A stretch of 64,000 nt of DNA from Pseudozyma flocculosa PF-1 (GCF_000417875.1 NW_006920871.1:479239-543238), one strand, 5' to 3'; positions 44,951-56,935 are shown, counted from the stretch's first letter. The notes: generated by a model not told the origin, from the sequence alone. Made by a program: numbers and translations.

Positions 44951-46105
44951 GGCTGGCTCGACGGTGCTGAGAAGGTGGGTGATCGCAGAGTCAAGATGTG
45001 ACGGTGATCAGAGGTGGAGTGCCTGACGGCGCTGGAGCGTGGGCGGAAACGAAGAATCGAGGATGGGGGGGAGGGCGAATAATGGGACGGTGGAGACAAA
45101 GCGAAAGCAACAGGTGCCAGACGAGGCCGTGCACCCACACGCCGCACCTCTTTCGCAGTCCAACAGGTTAGGCGCGCCCGCCGCCCGGTGCGTGTGCCTT
45201 TTCCCCCCGCTTGGCACGGCTGGCCAGGCCTGCCTCTCTAGTTGCCCGGCCTTTACTCGAGAGGGTCCCTCCATCCCTCTTGGCGCGACGCGTCTCGCCT
45301 GCTCGCCTGCGCCAGCCACGACCTCGGTGAAGCCTTGCCTCGTCTCAGCCACCGTCCTCCCTCACACCTGCCTTCCCCTTGAATGGTAGCCATCCTCTCA
45401 AACGGTAGCACTGCTCGCCACGGCCGGCAGCATCGCAACCCGCGCACGACAACCACACGCCCGCTACGGGCATTGGGCTTTTCATATCTTGGATGTTTGC
45501 ATGTGGGCGACCAGGGGGTAAGGGGCGTCCAGGGCCACTGGAGACGGCACCAGGGCGACGACGTGACCAGGGAAAAAAGGGAGCGGGAAAAGTACATGGG
45601 GCGTTGAGGATTGCAGGGGATGGTCATAATGCAAAGAGAGGGGGGACGAGGGAGAAGCGACGCAGCAGACGGACAGCAGGTCGACGCCGTCTAGGACCCC
45701 GATCCGAGCGACAACCAAGAAGGAAAGCATGGCCCACATGCAAAAAGGGAGCCCTTCATGCCGCCTCCTCGCGCCGCCTCCTCAGACGCCGTCTATGGCG
45801 GCTCTTCGACCGGAGGCAAGCCGAACAACGCCGGGTCCCACTTCCTCGCCGCGTCCGACCCTCTTGCATCGACTTCCCCCATCGGCCGTTCAGACGCCCA
45901 AGTCGAGCTCGGGCCGATCTTTTGGTGTGGTGTGGTGTTTGGCGTGTGTGTGTATGTGTGTGATTTTTGGTGCGACGACGGCTCTCCCATTACCACCTCC
46001 CTCGGAGAGAACAAGAGGTGGCCTCGTCGCCGACCCTCCGACTAGCACGGTCACCGTGAGGAAGACTCTGGAACAATTGCGCGGCAGGAACCAAAGACGA
46101 GACGC
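44951..46105. other. Intergenic: centrin promoter and RPL16 3' flank
   Basis: 1.15 kb. The CDC31 promoter occupies the left side. A GTGTGTGTGTATGTGTGTG microsatellite lies at about 45943-45962, near the ribosomal protein gene's 3' end. No gene can be supported. Confidence 0.5.
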
Positions 46106-46854
46106 TTAGTGGCCAAGGGCCTGGAGCTTGGCGTTGACGTCCTTGACCTGGTCGGCCTTGGCGGTGAGGGCAGCGGCGCGCGCCTTGTTGGCGGCGACCT
46201 TGCGCTCGTAGTAGGCCTGCTGCTTGACCTTCCTCTTGGCCTCGAGCTTGTCGACGGTGGCCTGGTGGCTCCAGCCGACCTCGTGCGAGATCCTCTTGAT
46301 GGTGGCGTACTTGCGGCCGGGCTTGAGTCGGAGGACCCGGAGAGCGGCGGGGATGACCATCTTCTTCTGGCGCTCGTACGGCGGCGGCATGCCCTCGTAC
46401 AGCTTCAGGCGCTGCAGAGCGGCGGCACCGCGTGCAGTCTTGTGGGGGACCATTCCGCGGACGGCCTTGTAGAGGATGCGCGAAGGGGCACGCTCGTGGA
46501 AGGGGCCGGACTTGGTCGGGTTGACCAGGTGCCTCTTGTTGAGGTACGCGTGGTAGCGCAGCTGTTGGCAAGGTTGGCGTATGGGGGATCAAGAGGAAAA
46601 GGGACTGCAACGTCAGGCGATGTCCCCACGAGGAACCGTGCGCCCAAGGCTCGACTTCAAACGAGCGACAGCTCGCGAGGCGCGGCGGCACTCACCTTGT
46701 TGCGGAAGAAGGAGCCCGAAACGTTGATGAGCTCGCATCGAACGACGGTGACCTTCTGGCCGGAGAGGATCTGCTTGGCGAGGACCGAAGCAAGACGGCC
46801 AAGGAGGTGACCCTTGCCGTCGACGAGGTAAGGCTTGCTCTGCTGAAGAGACAT
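46106..46854 (-). CDS. RPL16: Ribosomal protein uL13 (L13a/Rpl16)
   Basis: Two coding exons (46854-46696 and 46561-46106) give 204 residues, the normal eukaryotic length. Family blocks: [17 protein letters not shown] at the N-terminus, [11 protein letters not shown] ending exon 1, [10 protein letters not shown] opening exon 2, [17 protein letters not shown], and the Lys/Ala-rich C-terminal helix. It belongs to the 60S subunit. The bases before the ATG read CCTCACAG, a good splice acceptor, so an intron in the 5' leader right at the start codon is likely. I saw no snoRNA boxes in the 134-bp coding intron. Confidence 0.97.
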
Positions 46855-46991
46855 CTGTGAGGTGGGCGGCAGGATGGTGTAAGGGAGTTCAGGAGCAGGC
46901 GGAAAGTGTCAGTTCCGATGCCGTCGGGTTCCTTGCGCTTTCGATCCGGAAGTAAGATCATGGCTGGGCCGCTGTAGCATCGAGTCGATTC

Positions 46992-47035
46992 GCTGTCGTG
47001 CCGCTGTCGTGTCGCTGTCGCATTGCTGTCGAGTC
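46992..47035. repeat. Four 11-bp repeats upstream of RPL16
   Basis: GCTGTCG recurs at 46992, 47003, 47014 and 47025, exactly 11 bp apart, within units GCTGTCGTGCC, GCTGTCGTGTC, GCTGTCGCATT and GCTGTCGAGTC. They lie 138-181 bp before the RPL16 start codon. The helical phasing would place them on one face of the DNA. Confidence 0.8.
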
Positions 47036-47328
47036 GAGTTGGACCTTTGTCGGGTCGAGATTAGTGCAAAGGTTGTCGCCTCCACGCCGAACACCGGAGC
47101 CTGCCTCCGCCATTCCTGCTGCCGCTCTCAGAGACGGCATGGAGGTCATCGAGCGCCAGAAGATTGTGTCGGAATGGACAATGCGTCCTCTCCTGGCCAT
47201 TCCCTTCCCATGTCTGCCGATTCCTTCGACGTTTCTGTCCGTGTCCGATCCTGCGCCACCGAGTGCTCGCCCTAAGACGGGTGAATCCGCCGTTCCAGAG
47301 GTCTGACGGGCATCCTGCACCGATCTCG

Positions 47329-47609
47329 CTACCCTGCCGGCTTCGATCCGCCTAGACTGGACCATGCGTCGCCGGGCCGCCAGGAGGGCTTTCCGATCGC
47401 AATGGAAAAGAGCATGGCGGCGGCGGCTGAAGTGTTCGAGCAGAACATCGCCTGAGAAGCGATGGAGGCCGTCTGACGGCAAACGTCGATCGTCATGTTG
47501 TTGCTCATCAGTCGGAGGTTCGGCGGTGGGCGAGGGTCGGCAATGTCGTTGTCGGTCGGCGGAGGCGATATCGACGCCAGAGCGGTATCGATGCTACAGG
47601 GCGCCATGA
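47329..47609 (-). CDS. Small hypothetical protein
   Basis: A frame of 93 residues starting MAPCSIDTALASISPPPTDN. It has balanced composition, including NNMTIDVCRQTASIASQAMF and a Ala-rich helix-like stretch, so it could be a small protein or one exon of a larger gene. No family is recognised. The opposite strand in this stretch is Arg/Ser-rich and unlikely to be coding. Confidence 0.3.
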
Positions 47610-48241
47610 TCCCGGAACGAATGTCGGTTCGCAGTGCCGCTGATACCGTACCTTGATGATATGCTTGACGGGGTGAAGGGGAGGGTAGGGGGGAGGCGGG
47701 TGACAGAAGTGGTGAGGTGGTGACGAGCGCGAGCGTTTCGGCGAGCGGGCGGGCGGCCGGGCGGGCAGCGGCGGCAGCGTTTGGCCTGCTTCCGCTGCCT
47801 TGGCTGATTGGAGGCCAGGCCAACCAAGCCTAGCTTAGTGGGGCTGCCTCCGCACCGCCTGCCCAGAAGCTCGCTACCGAACCCAGCGCGGCCGGCCCTT
47901 TGCCGATTTTTCTCTTGCCTCGAACTTGGGGCGTGAGGCTCGCCAGGCTGTCAGCCAGTGCACGTGAGGAACTGTAAAATTTCGGCCGTCGTGGGCATTT
48001 TCTCGTCTGGGCGCCAGAGGCTACAGGCCAGGGTCCGCAGGCGAAATTCTGGCAGAGGGGCGACACCCGGTGGCATCCCCGGCCCCGACGGTGGGCTAGC
48101 CTGCCCGTCAGCCAGGCAGCCCCAGCCAGACCGCCAGCCCGCCAGGCTGGGGCTGGCAGGGCTGGGGCTGGGTGTATGGAGAGAGAGGCGCCAGCGGGGC
48201 CTGAGGCGGGCAGGAGGTGGGAGAGCGAGTCGGGGCTGGCC

Positions 48242-48300
48242 ATGGGCACGTCCGAGACGATCAAACCGTTGCTACACCACCATCAGCACCCTCAAGCAAG
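48242..48300 (+). CDS. Possible first exon of a small unrecognised gene
   Basis: ATG at 48242 opens MGTSETIKPLLHHHQHPQA and runs into a strong donor AAG|GTAAGTG at 48301. Joined to an acceptor at about 48355 (CACCAG) it would continue through RYRQRFDLDILDRRLLHLRQ to a TGA near 48514. The alternatives (other acceptors, other frames to about 48848) are equally open. Function unknown and existence uncertain. Confidence 0.2.
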
Positions 48301-49053
48301 GTAAGTGTCGCCGCATCCGCCGTAGCTGGAGCCATGCTCGTACGTCGACACCAGAGCTCCGGACAGCTGGAATGGAGATTGGACGATGGTATCGGCGGGA
48401 AGGAAGGATGGTACCACTGGCCGGTACCGACAGCGGTTCGACCTCGACATTCTCGACCGACGACTACTGCACCTTCGACAACCTGACGACGGTGGCGAGG
48501 ACAAAGCCACATGACACTACCATGTTGGCCGCCGAAGCGCCGTCCCGCGACGATATCCCGGATCGCCAGCTCCATTCACTTGTTGCGGTCCGCTTCGACC
48601 GGGCGTGGACACCGGCATCCCGCGATCCACACACACCCTTTGCATCGGACATCGAGTCCGTAATCCTCGAGGAGCGCCCTTCCGATGACTCTTGGAAGCG
48701 ATGCATTCTTGCCGCTACAACCGGAGCGGCACTCGATCTTCGGCTGGACCATGGGGGCTCATGGCGGTGCAGTTCAGTCCGATCAGGAAGAGGCCTTTGC
48801 CTTGCGGGCCCACGTTGCCGAAGTGTTGCAGGAGGACCAGGAGGGTTGAGCTGGACTCTGGTGTCGATGCGCGCGACCGTCTCAGCGGCTCCAGGAAAGC
48901 GCAAAACTGACAAACTGGTTTCGTTTCTCCAACCTCGATCTTCGACCATCCAACCCACGTCGCCTTCGAACCGACCGCCCTCCGACCACCTCCTCCGCCG
49001 CTCGCTTCTCTCGTTCGTCCATCCACCCGCGTCACCTCGCTACAGTTGTCAAG

Positions 49054-49567
49054 ATGGCCGCCACTAAGATCCCGATTGTCAAGAAGAGGACCAAGGCCTT
49101 TAAGCGCCACCACTCGGACCGCTACCACCGTGTCGGCGAGTCATGGAGGAAGCCCAAGGGTATCGACTCGTGCGTTCGTCGCCGATTCAGGGGCACCATT
49201 GCCATGCCCAAGATCGGCTACGGCTCCAACAAGAAGACGCGTCACCTCATGCCCAACGGCTACCGACGATTCGTCGTCTCCAACGTCAAGGACGTTGAGC
49301 TCCTCCTCATGTGAGTCATCGTGTCCCGAGCAGGACGAAGGATGCCTTCACGCCGCGCCCGTCGAGGTGGGACGTCCGCAGCTGACGTGTGAGCGCCTGC
49401 CTTTCGCCGATGCTTTCGTTTCGCTCTGCAGGCACAACAACTCGTACGCTGCCGAGATCGCTCACAACGTCAGCAGCAAGAAGCGCATCGAGATCCTCGA
49501 GAAGGCCAAGGTCCTCGGCATCAAGGTCACCAACGCTGGTGCCCGTGTCCGCGCCGAGGAGGCCTAA
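49054..49567 (+). CDS. RPL32: Ribosomal protein eL32 (Rpl32)
   Basis: Two exons (49054-49310, 49432-49567) give exactly 130 residues, identical in length to yeast. Blocks: [59 protein letters not shown] and [20 protein letters not shown]. The Met codon before [11 protein letters not shown] is split by the intron. A 60S subunit protein. Donor GTGAGT and acceptor CTGCAG are canonical. I saw no snoRNA boxes in the 121-bp intron. Confidence 0.98.
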
Positions 49568-50704
49568 GCTGGTCCCCTCTTGACCGCCTTGCCCTTGCCG
49601 CCCGGCTCGCCTTCCCTCGACCTTGTCCCGACTATGGTGAACCACACCACACCATGATATGCCCACAAAATCCTCAATGTACATCACGCACCGCACACAC
49701 GCCACCCGCACCTTGCCGTTGATGCCGCATCGGTGCCGCTCCGACCGGGCCGGCTGACGCGATGACGCTGTTCCGACTGGCACCGAGCGATCCGCGCTCC
49801 TTTCTTTCCCCCTTCCGATCTCGGACGACCCTCTGAAGATTCTCGAGCCTAACCCACTCGACGTCGGGAAGGGGGAGCCCCCGTTTGCTGCCTCTCCTTC
49901 CTTCGCTGCCTCGCATGCGGGCCCCGGGGAGTCTGACCACACCCGTGTCCGCCCGTGCACTACTCGCTATATAGTTGTGGTGGCGAAGAGGCGAGTTGCA
50001 GCTAAAATCAAAAAGCCAAGGGTTCTCGCACCACAGTCTCGCCTGATAGGAGCCGGTCCTGCCCTGCTGGTGTGTGTGACTGTGGAGACACCCGCCAAGA
50101 AACTGAGCCGTACCCTAGCACATCGTTGCGACGGGCCGGCATGATGACAAGCTGGTCGGGTAGACGACCGCACGCGTTTGGTCCAAGGTGGCGGCCGCAG
50201 CAGAGGCAGAGCTACCCTTTGAACGGGCAGAGCGATGCTTGCCTCGTACTTTGGACTGCCTGCAAGACCGTGTGATGACCCCTGAGGCGACGCCGAGGCA
50301 GCAGTCGACGTGAACGGGATGGACCAGACGGCAAGTGCGGGGCTCGAGAGGCCACAGGCGTCAAAGACCGGATTTCGGGTTGGGGTCAGGTCGGGCCCGG
50401 CCCGCGGTCGAGGCAGCTCCACACCGCTCTTCGGGTGGACCCTTTGGGCTCTTTCCTTGGTCGTGAGCCTTTGAGTGAGCCTCGCCAACCACCTCCATCC
50501 GCCTTCCTCCATCCTTCGCCTTCACCACAGTTGCCACGCTTCCCTGGCAGCAAGACCTCTGCGATCTCTCGAGAGCGCCGGCTCCCGAGACTGTCCTGCT
50601 TTCTGCAACTCTCGACCATCAAGGGAAAAGGCAAGGCGGCCGGTAGCATCCGCAGCATTGTCCGACGGCCCCGCCCCTAGCGCCGCGATTCGCCCGTATC
50701 CAAC
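49568..50704. other. Intergenic between RPL32 and TAF7
   Basis: 1.1 kb, both genes on the plus strand. It holds the RPL32 3' UTR and the TAF7 promoter. The 250 bases before TAF7 are C-rich. No gene or repeat of note. Confidence 0.5.
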
Positions 50705-52853
50705 ATGGACGACCAACAACCGGCGGCGCAGGCGATGCCTCCGCCATCCCTGCCACCTCGAGTCCCGTCCGGAGACTCGCCGGTCGCCGGAGAGGCATCT
50801 CCGAGCGCCGGCCCGAGCCATTCGGGCCCTGGGAGGCAGGTACGCCCGCGCCGCTCCGTACGCCCATCGGCCAAGTCGCTGCAGGCTCGCGAGAACTCTC
50901 CCGGGGCTTGGGAGCATGGCGGACGAGGTCAGCGTTCCACGCGCACTCCGACGGGGAATCGGCCGCAGATCAAGCTCAAGATGCGTCAGGCCGGTGGCGC
51001 AGCCGGAGGGCTGGGTCAAGGGCCCAAGACGAAGCCGTACATGCAGGGCTTTGATCGCGAGCTCGACAGCGAAGATGACGAGACGGGCGAGGGCCTGGCT
51101 TTCGAGGAGCAGCTGATACTGCGGATGCCAGAGGGTCCTCAGTGCGACAAGCTGCGAGAGGCCGTTGCGAAACGACAGATCGGCGACGACGTGTGGTTCA
51201 AGTTCAAGGGTGGGTACACGCACCGCGCTCCGACATCGTCCACCGGCCTTGCATCGTCGCTCTGACCGCGCGTCCTCTTTCCCTGCCAAACTCTGGCGCC
51301 CTTGACCGTAACAGACTCTCGTCGCGCCGTCTTCCACGCCGGTGATGCGCTGTTCTCGGCGAAATTGGTGGATCTGCCTTCGATCGTCGAGTCGCACAAG
51401 ACGCTCGACAATCGTCAATTCTTCAAGATCTCGGACATTTCGCAGATGCTGCTGATCGAGGACCAGATTCAGGACGAGACGCAGGCCTCGGGGTCCTCTT
51501 CCGGCAGAGGCTTTGACATCAACGACTTTATCTACCCGCATGGCATCACACCCCCGATGAAGTGGGCCCGGAAACGCCGCTTCCGCAAGCGCGCGCCGAG
51601 GAGAGCCATCGAGACCGTCGAGAAGGAGGTCGAGCGCCTGCTCAAGGAGGACAAGAAGGCGGAGCAGGTCGAATACGAGATCTTTGACGCGGCCAACGGC
51701 CTGCCGCCGGATCTCGAGGACGAGGAGGACGCCGATGCGGCGGGCGAGGAAGACGATGACGACGGCCGATCCGTCTCGGCTTCAGTCGCCGGAGCCACTT
51801 CCGTCGCCGACACACCTCGGCCCGTGGGCTCGGACGACGAGGCGACTCAGTTCGGCGAGGGCGAGGAGGTCGACGGCTCGCAGATGGGCGACTACGATCG
51901 CGAGGCGAGGCACGGCGGCGATGGCTACGACGATGAGGACGACGTCGACGAGGACCTCGCGGCTGAGCTGGACGCTGCGCTCGAGGAGGAGGATGATGCA
52001 GAGTCGGCGCGCTGGGCCGGCAGCGAGGCGCAGAGCCGTGCCAGCGACCAGGAGGACCTCTGGGACGACGAGGACGACGACGATGGGGACGACGATGACG
52101 AAGAGGAGGGCGACGAGGACGAGAACGATGACGAGAAGGAGGCCCGCGTTCGAGAGGCGCAGCTCGAAGCCGAGTGCCGGGAGATCGAGGCGCTCGTCCG
52201 CAGGAAGCAGGCCGACGTCGACAGCACGATGAACATGATCATCAAGGTGAGTCTTGTTGGCGCTGGGGGGCTTTGTGTCTCGCGAGCGACCACTGACAGC
52301 CAGGTCCGTGTTTGTGACCGTCGTCTACATTACGCACATGCAGAGCCGGCACCAGCAGGCGCTACGAAGGCTGACGACCGAGAGGGACATCAAGCGCGGC
52401 CAACTCGCGGACGTCAAGCAGGCGCGTCGCGAGAAAAAGGAGGCCAAAGCTGCCGCCGCCGCGGCCGAGGAGGAGGCGGCGGCGGCGGAGCAACAGCAGC
52501 AGCAGCAGCAGCATGGCTCGACGCCGCAAGACGTGCCACCGGGCGTCCCCACAGTGGGCGTCACCAGCGCCACTCCAGGCGCAGAAGATGGCGGCCGTGC
52601 GTTCGCATCGGGCTCGCCCGAGAGGCAGCAAAGAGCGGCGCCTGCCGCCCGTCCGAGCATGCCGCCACCCGCCTTTCCCGCCAGTCGATCGGCCACTGCG
52701 TCTGTCGCGCCGGTGCCCATGGAGGTCGATACACCTGGCGATGCGGATCAGGACAGGAGCGTAGGCGGTGCAGGCGCGGACGGGGACGATGACGGGGACG
52801 ACGATGGCGATGCCGACGACGATGACCTGTGGGACGACGGCGATGAGGCGTAG
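50705..52853 (+). CDS. TAF7: TFIID subunit Taf7 (TAFII55 family)
   Basis: Three exons (50705-51209, 51315-52246, 52344-52853) give 648 residues. The TAFII55 N-terminal domain is clear at about 135-260: FEEQLILRMP, DDVWFKFK, then after intron 1 DSRRAVFHAGDALFSAKLVD, LPSIVESHKTLDNRQFFKIS and DISQMLLIEDQ. FIYPHGITPPMKWARKRRFR is the second conserved block. A long Asp/Glu-rich region, a Gln/Ala helix and an acidic C-terminus (DDDDLWDDGDEA) follow. Taf7 binds Taf1 in TFIID and holds back its acetyltransferase until initiation. The acidic tail is longer than in yeast Taf7 (about 590). The protein is Pro/Ser-rich before the domain. Confidence 0.95.
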
Positions 52854-54402
52854 CACAGGCGTCGAGGCTCAGCCGCGCTGTCTCGATTTTCGTGTTGACT
52901 TTTCCCTTCATTTTCTCGGCTTGAGCCTGGCGACTCTCGGCGACGCCCCCTCGTCCAAGGCCTCTGCGTGCAACAGTCCTAGCCTGTACTTGTGTAACCG
53001 CTTGAACCCATTTCCACCTAACGATTGAGCCATCCGCCCGCGCGCTAGGTCGAGAGACACGCCTCGGTCTAGACCGCAAGGTGTCTTCATCAGAGACCAG
53101 AGTCCTCTGGGCGGCCATTATCTGCGCCTCGAGGATGAACGTACGGCGCGGACGATCTGTAGAAGTTGACAACAGTCTCGCGACCCCATAGGATGGAGGG
53201 CCTGCTGGTGCCCGCAGGCGTGCATTCCTGTCACGCTCGCCCAGACGCACACACGGACGGACTCGCATGCCCGGGCCAGGCAAGAGGGGGTCACAAGGCT
53301 GACGCTTTCGGCGGCTGCTCATCGCCGGCCTAAGCCAATTTCGCCGGCGACTACAACAGCTCCAGGTGGCAGACACACACGCCCGAAGGCTCCTGCTGGT
53401 GCCAGCTCGTCAGGCCCGCCGACCGAGGCGATCATGGCAACGCCACCGGCCTGTGCCGGGAGGCGAGAACGTCTCGCTGGCATTAGTGGCAGCGCGATGC
53501 TGTGTGTGGCAAACTTCCCAGTTCTTCCAGATCGCTCGAAGTCTCTGCTGCAGGACGTCACACGCCACGCCGCCCTGCCCGGTCTGGCTCGCAGGATGAC
53601 GGAGTTCGAAATCATGCCTGGCTGCCTGGCTCAAGGCCTGTGCGCCGGCCTCCGCTGCCATCCAGAGGGCGGCCAGTCGAGGAGAGGCCTGATGAAGAGT
53701 CGGGCCGGTCGCAGGGGAGAATCAGCAAGCAAGCTAAGGTGCCCAGACCGCCAGGGGCAAAGGGGCGAGCTGAGGTCGGGACGCGCGGAAGAAGTTCAGA
53801 TCCTGCATCTGCAGGCTCGAAATTCCTTCCAGGTTTGAAATCACTTGGTTGGGTGGGGGGGCAGGCAAGTTGTATTGGACCAGCACACGGGCTAGGGAGA
53901 ATGCCGCAGCATCCATTTGAATAGCGATATTGCCAGCCAAGTTTGCCGCCGCTTTGGGCGATCAGCCGGGACCGCCAGCGCCGCAAAGACCGTCATCCCG
54001 CCTTGCTTCCAGGCCCTAGGCCCTTAGCGAGCGGCCTCTTTGTACTGCTCGGGCAGCGACGATTACAGGCCGTTGTAGTGCCCCGATCCCGGCCCATTTC
54101 AAGCCGACGCCTGGACCTTGCGCCCGACTTCGGTTGTATTCCAAGGCCTGGCAACGTGATTCGCTGGCTGGCCACCTCGCCACGCAGGCCGAGTGCGACG
54201 AACTGCCCGCTCGAGCAAATTTTTTCCCTCTGCTGGTGCGGCCCAGCAGTCGTCGCCCGCCGCCGCCTCGACTGGGCCTCGCCCCCCCCCCCCCCCCCCC
54301 ACCCGCCCTCGCAGCCAATAAAGCCCCCCTCTCCGCCCACGCTTCTTCCTTCCCTCTCTTCCCCATCCATCTTTCGTATCACACCCTCACACATCATTCA
54401 TC
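52854..54402. promoter_or_regulatory. TEF1 upstream region
   Basis: 1.55 kb. It includes the TAF7 3' UTR and the promoter of a very strongly expressed gene. A run of 19 C lies at 54282-54300, CCAAT at 54315-54319, and a C/T-rich leader extends to the start codon. No other gene is supported. Confidence 0.5.
54282..54300. repeat. Homopolymer of 19 C before TEF1
   Basis: An unbroken C run about 100 bp before the EF-1alpha start codon. Its real length may differ because such runs are read poorly. Confidence 0.9.
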
Positions 54403-56084
54403 ATGGGAAAGGAGAAGCTTCACGTAAGTGTCGACACCTCTCTCTCGACCTCGGCGCCACCGGACATCGACGTTCGTCATCCCCAGCAGCTGCGATCAGC
54501 CGCCGCCATCGTCGTCTCGGGCTCGCTCGAGAGGCGGCTTTGGTGCCTGGACTTGCCAGCGCTGGTCTGATGCATGCTGGTGGTGGTGGTGGTGTTGGCA
54601 CCCTGGATGCTGTTTGGCAAGGTCGCTGGGCCTGCTGGCTCGAGGCCATGAACATATTCTTCACCGCTATGGAAACGGTAGCTGACCCTCGCCTTGCCTC
54701 CCCTCTCGCCCACCGCCCACCACAGGTTAACGTCGTCGTCATCGGACACGTCGACTCCGGCAAGTCGACCACCACCGGTCACCTTATCTACAAGTGCGGT
54801 GGTATCGACAAGCGTACCGTCGAGAAGTTCGAGAAGGAGGCCGCCGAGCTTGGCAAGGGCTCGTTCAAGTACGCCTGGGTCCTCGACAAGCTGAAGGCTG
54901 AGCGTGAGCGTGGTATCACCATCGACATTGCTCTCTGGAAGTTCGAGACCCCCAAGTACATGGTCACCGTCATCGACGCCCCCGGCCACCGTGACTTCAT
55001 CAAGAACATGATCACTGGTACCTCGCAGGCTGACTGCGCCATCCTCATCATCGCCGGTGGTACCGGTGAGTTCGAGGCTGGTATCTCCAAGGACGGCCAG
55101 ACCCGTGAGCACGCCCTGCTCGCCTTCACCCTCGGTGTCCGCCAGCTCATCGTCGCCGTCAACAAGATGGACACGACCAAGTACTCTGAGGACCGTTTCA
55201 ACGAGATCATCAAGGAGACGTCGAACTTCATCAAGAAGGTCGGCTACAACCCCAAGACTGTCGCCTTCGTCCCCATCTCGGGCTGGCACGGCGACAACAT
55301 GATCGAGCCCACCACCCAGATGCCCTGGTACAAGGGTTGGGAGAAGGAGACCAAGTCGGGCAAGTCGACCGGCAAGACGCTCCTCGACGCCATCGACGCC
55401 ATCGAGCCCCCGTCGCGCCCCACCGACAAGCCCCTCCGTCTTCCCCTCCAGGACGTCTACAAGATCGGCGGTATCGGAACGGTGCCCGTCGGCCGTGTCG
55501 AGACCGGTGTCATCAAGCCCGGCATGATTGTCACGTTCGCCCCCTCGAACGTCACCACCGAAGTCAAGTCGGTCGAGATGCACCACGAGCAGCTCCCCGA
55601 GGGTCTCCCCGGTGACAACGTCGGCTTCAACGTCAAGAACGTCTCGGTCAAGGACATCCGCCGCGGCAACGTCGCCTCCGACTCCAAGAACGACCCCGCC
55701 ATGGAGGCCGCCTCGTTCAACGCCCAGGTCATCGTCATGAACCACCCCGGCCAGATCGGCAACGGCTACGCCCCCGTCCTCGACTGCCACACCGCCCACA
55801 TCGCCTGCAAGTTCTCCGAGATCCTCGAGAAGATCGACCGCCGTACCGGCAAGTCCGTCGAGACCGCCCCCAAGTTCATCAAGTCCGGCGACGCCGCCAT
55901 GGTCAAGATGATCCCCACCAAGCCCATGTGCGTCGAGTCGTTCAACGAGTACCCCCCCCTCGGCCGCTTCGCCGTCCGCGACATGCGCCAGACGGTCGCC
56001 GTCGGCGTCATCAAGTCGGTCGACAAGACTGCCAAGGGTGGCAAGACCACCAAGGCCGCAGAGAAGGCGGCTAAGAAGAAGTAA
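54403..56084 (+). CDS. TEF1: Translation elongation factor 1-alpha
   Basis: Two exons: 54403-54423 (only MGKEKLH) and 54726-56084, giving 459 residues. The 302-bp intron after codon 7 resembles the leader-proximal intron seen in many basidiomycete TEF1 genes. G motifs: GHVDSGKST (G1), DAPGHRDF (G3) and NKMD (G4). The ends KAAKKK and [19 protein letters not shown] are standard. It carries aminoacyl-tRNA to the ribosome with GTP. Codons are almost all C- or T-ending, as in the most strongly expressed genes. This gene is a common phylogenetic marker and would place the species. Confidence 0.99.
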
Positions 56085-56544
56085 ACGGTGCAGCCTTCGC
56101 GGCCACCAGGCGCTTCCTTGCCTGCCCATCGCGCGGTACCCTCTCCCGTGCGGATCCCAGTCCCTGCCCGCCTTGTCTCGCTGGCGGAGTGAAGCGAGTC
56201 ATCCCCCCCTGTATTGTTCGCCGTTGTATCCACAGCTCTCGTCGTAGTCTCCACTTCGTCGACCTGCTGCCTCGGTGACTTGCGCTCCTCGATCGATGTT
56301 TTCCGTACAGGTCTCTCGATCCAGAAAAGTACAACCTTTCTTCATCATCTCGACCCCCTTGTGTGTGCGTGCTGTCACGGGCTCGAGCGACTTCGTCGCT
56401 TTCGCCGTGAACCCCTTTTTCGGTCAGAGCGCCTTGCGATGGGAGTTGCTCCATGTGGCAGCAGCAAGCAGCTTTTTCGAATGACGCGTCTGTTCTGACT
56501 TTTTTCGGTTGGGCCCGGTCTCGATCAGCGGCGGCCTGAAAATT
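56085..56544. other. TEF1 3' flank
   Basis: The 3' UTR and terminator of TEF1. T-rich stretches (CTGACTTTTTTCGG at about 56498-56510) lie shortly before the composition changes. No gene. Confidence 0.5.
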
Positions 56545-56885
56545 TCAAAGGGCTGCTGTCATAGAGTTGCAGCAGCGCGCCTGGACAGGACGCCCAGCGC
56601 TGAACCCGGCGACATGAAGCAGCAAGGATTTTGCCAAAGCTGCTGCAGCTATGCATCTCAACAGCTGACTGCAGCAGTCTGACTCTTCTGCCAAGGTCAT
56701 GGAGTTAGCCATGGCACCAGCGCAATGCAAGACTGATGACAATGGCCTGGTCCTGCACATGGTCTGAGTCCTTGCAGGAAGGGGAGGGCCAGGTTCACAT
56801 GTTGCCTTGCAGATCAACCTAACATCTGTTGCCTTGTCTGTTCAAGGGCCTGCAAGGAGGTGCCTGATGGATTGCACCAATGGCC

Positions 56886-56935
56886 TGAGCTGTACTGACA
56901 GCATGAGCTGTACTGATAGCATGAGCTGTTGATAG
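56886..56935. repeat. 18-bp tandem repeat in the island
   Basis: TGAGCTGTACTGACAGCA (56886-56903), TGAGCTGTACTGATAGCA (56904-56921) and a partial third unit TGAGCTGTTGATAG. The two full units differ by one C/T change. Confidence 0.9.

Larger units (their letters stand above)
46855..49053. other. Divergent region between RPL16 and RPL32, coding content uncertain
   Basis: 2.2 kb between two divergent ribosomal protein genes. It holds both promoters, an 11-bp phased repeat next to RPL16 (46992-47035), and some frames of protein-like composition (47329-47609 minus; 48242-48845 plus) that I cannot join into a known gene. Confidence 0.45.

Noticed and set aside
46562..46695. snoRNA in the RPL16 or RPL32 intron
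   Set aside because: Ribosomal protein introns often hold snoRNAs, but I found no convincing C/D or H/ACA boxes in either intron.
54477..56129. Minus-strand frame of about 550 codons across EF-1alpha
   Set aside because: A shadow of strongly C-ending codons in TEF1.
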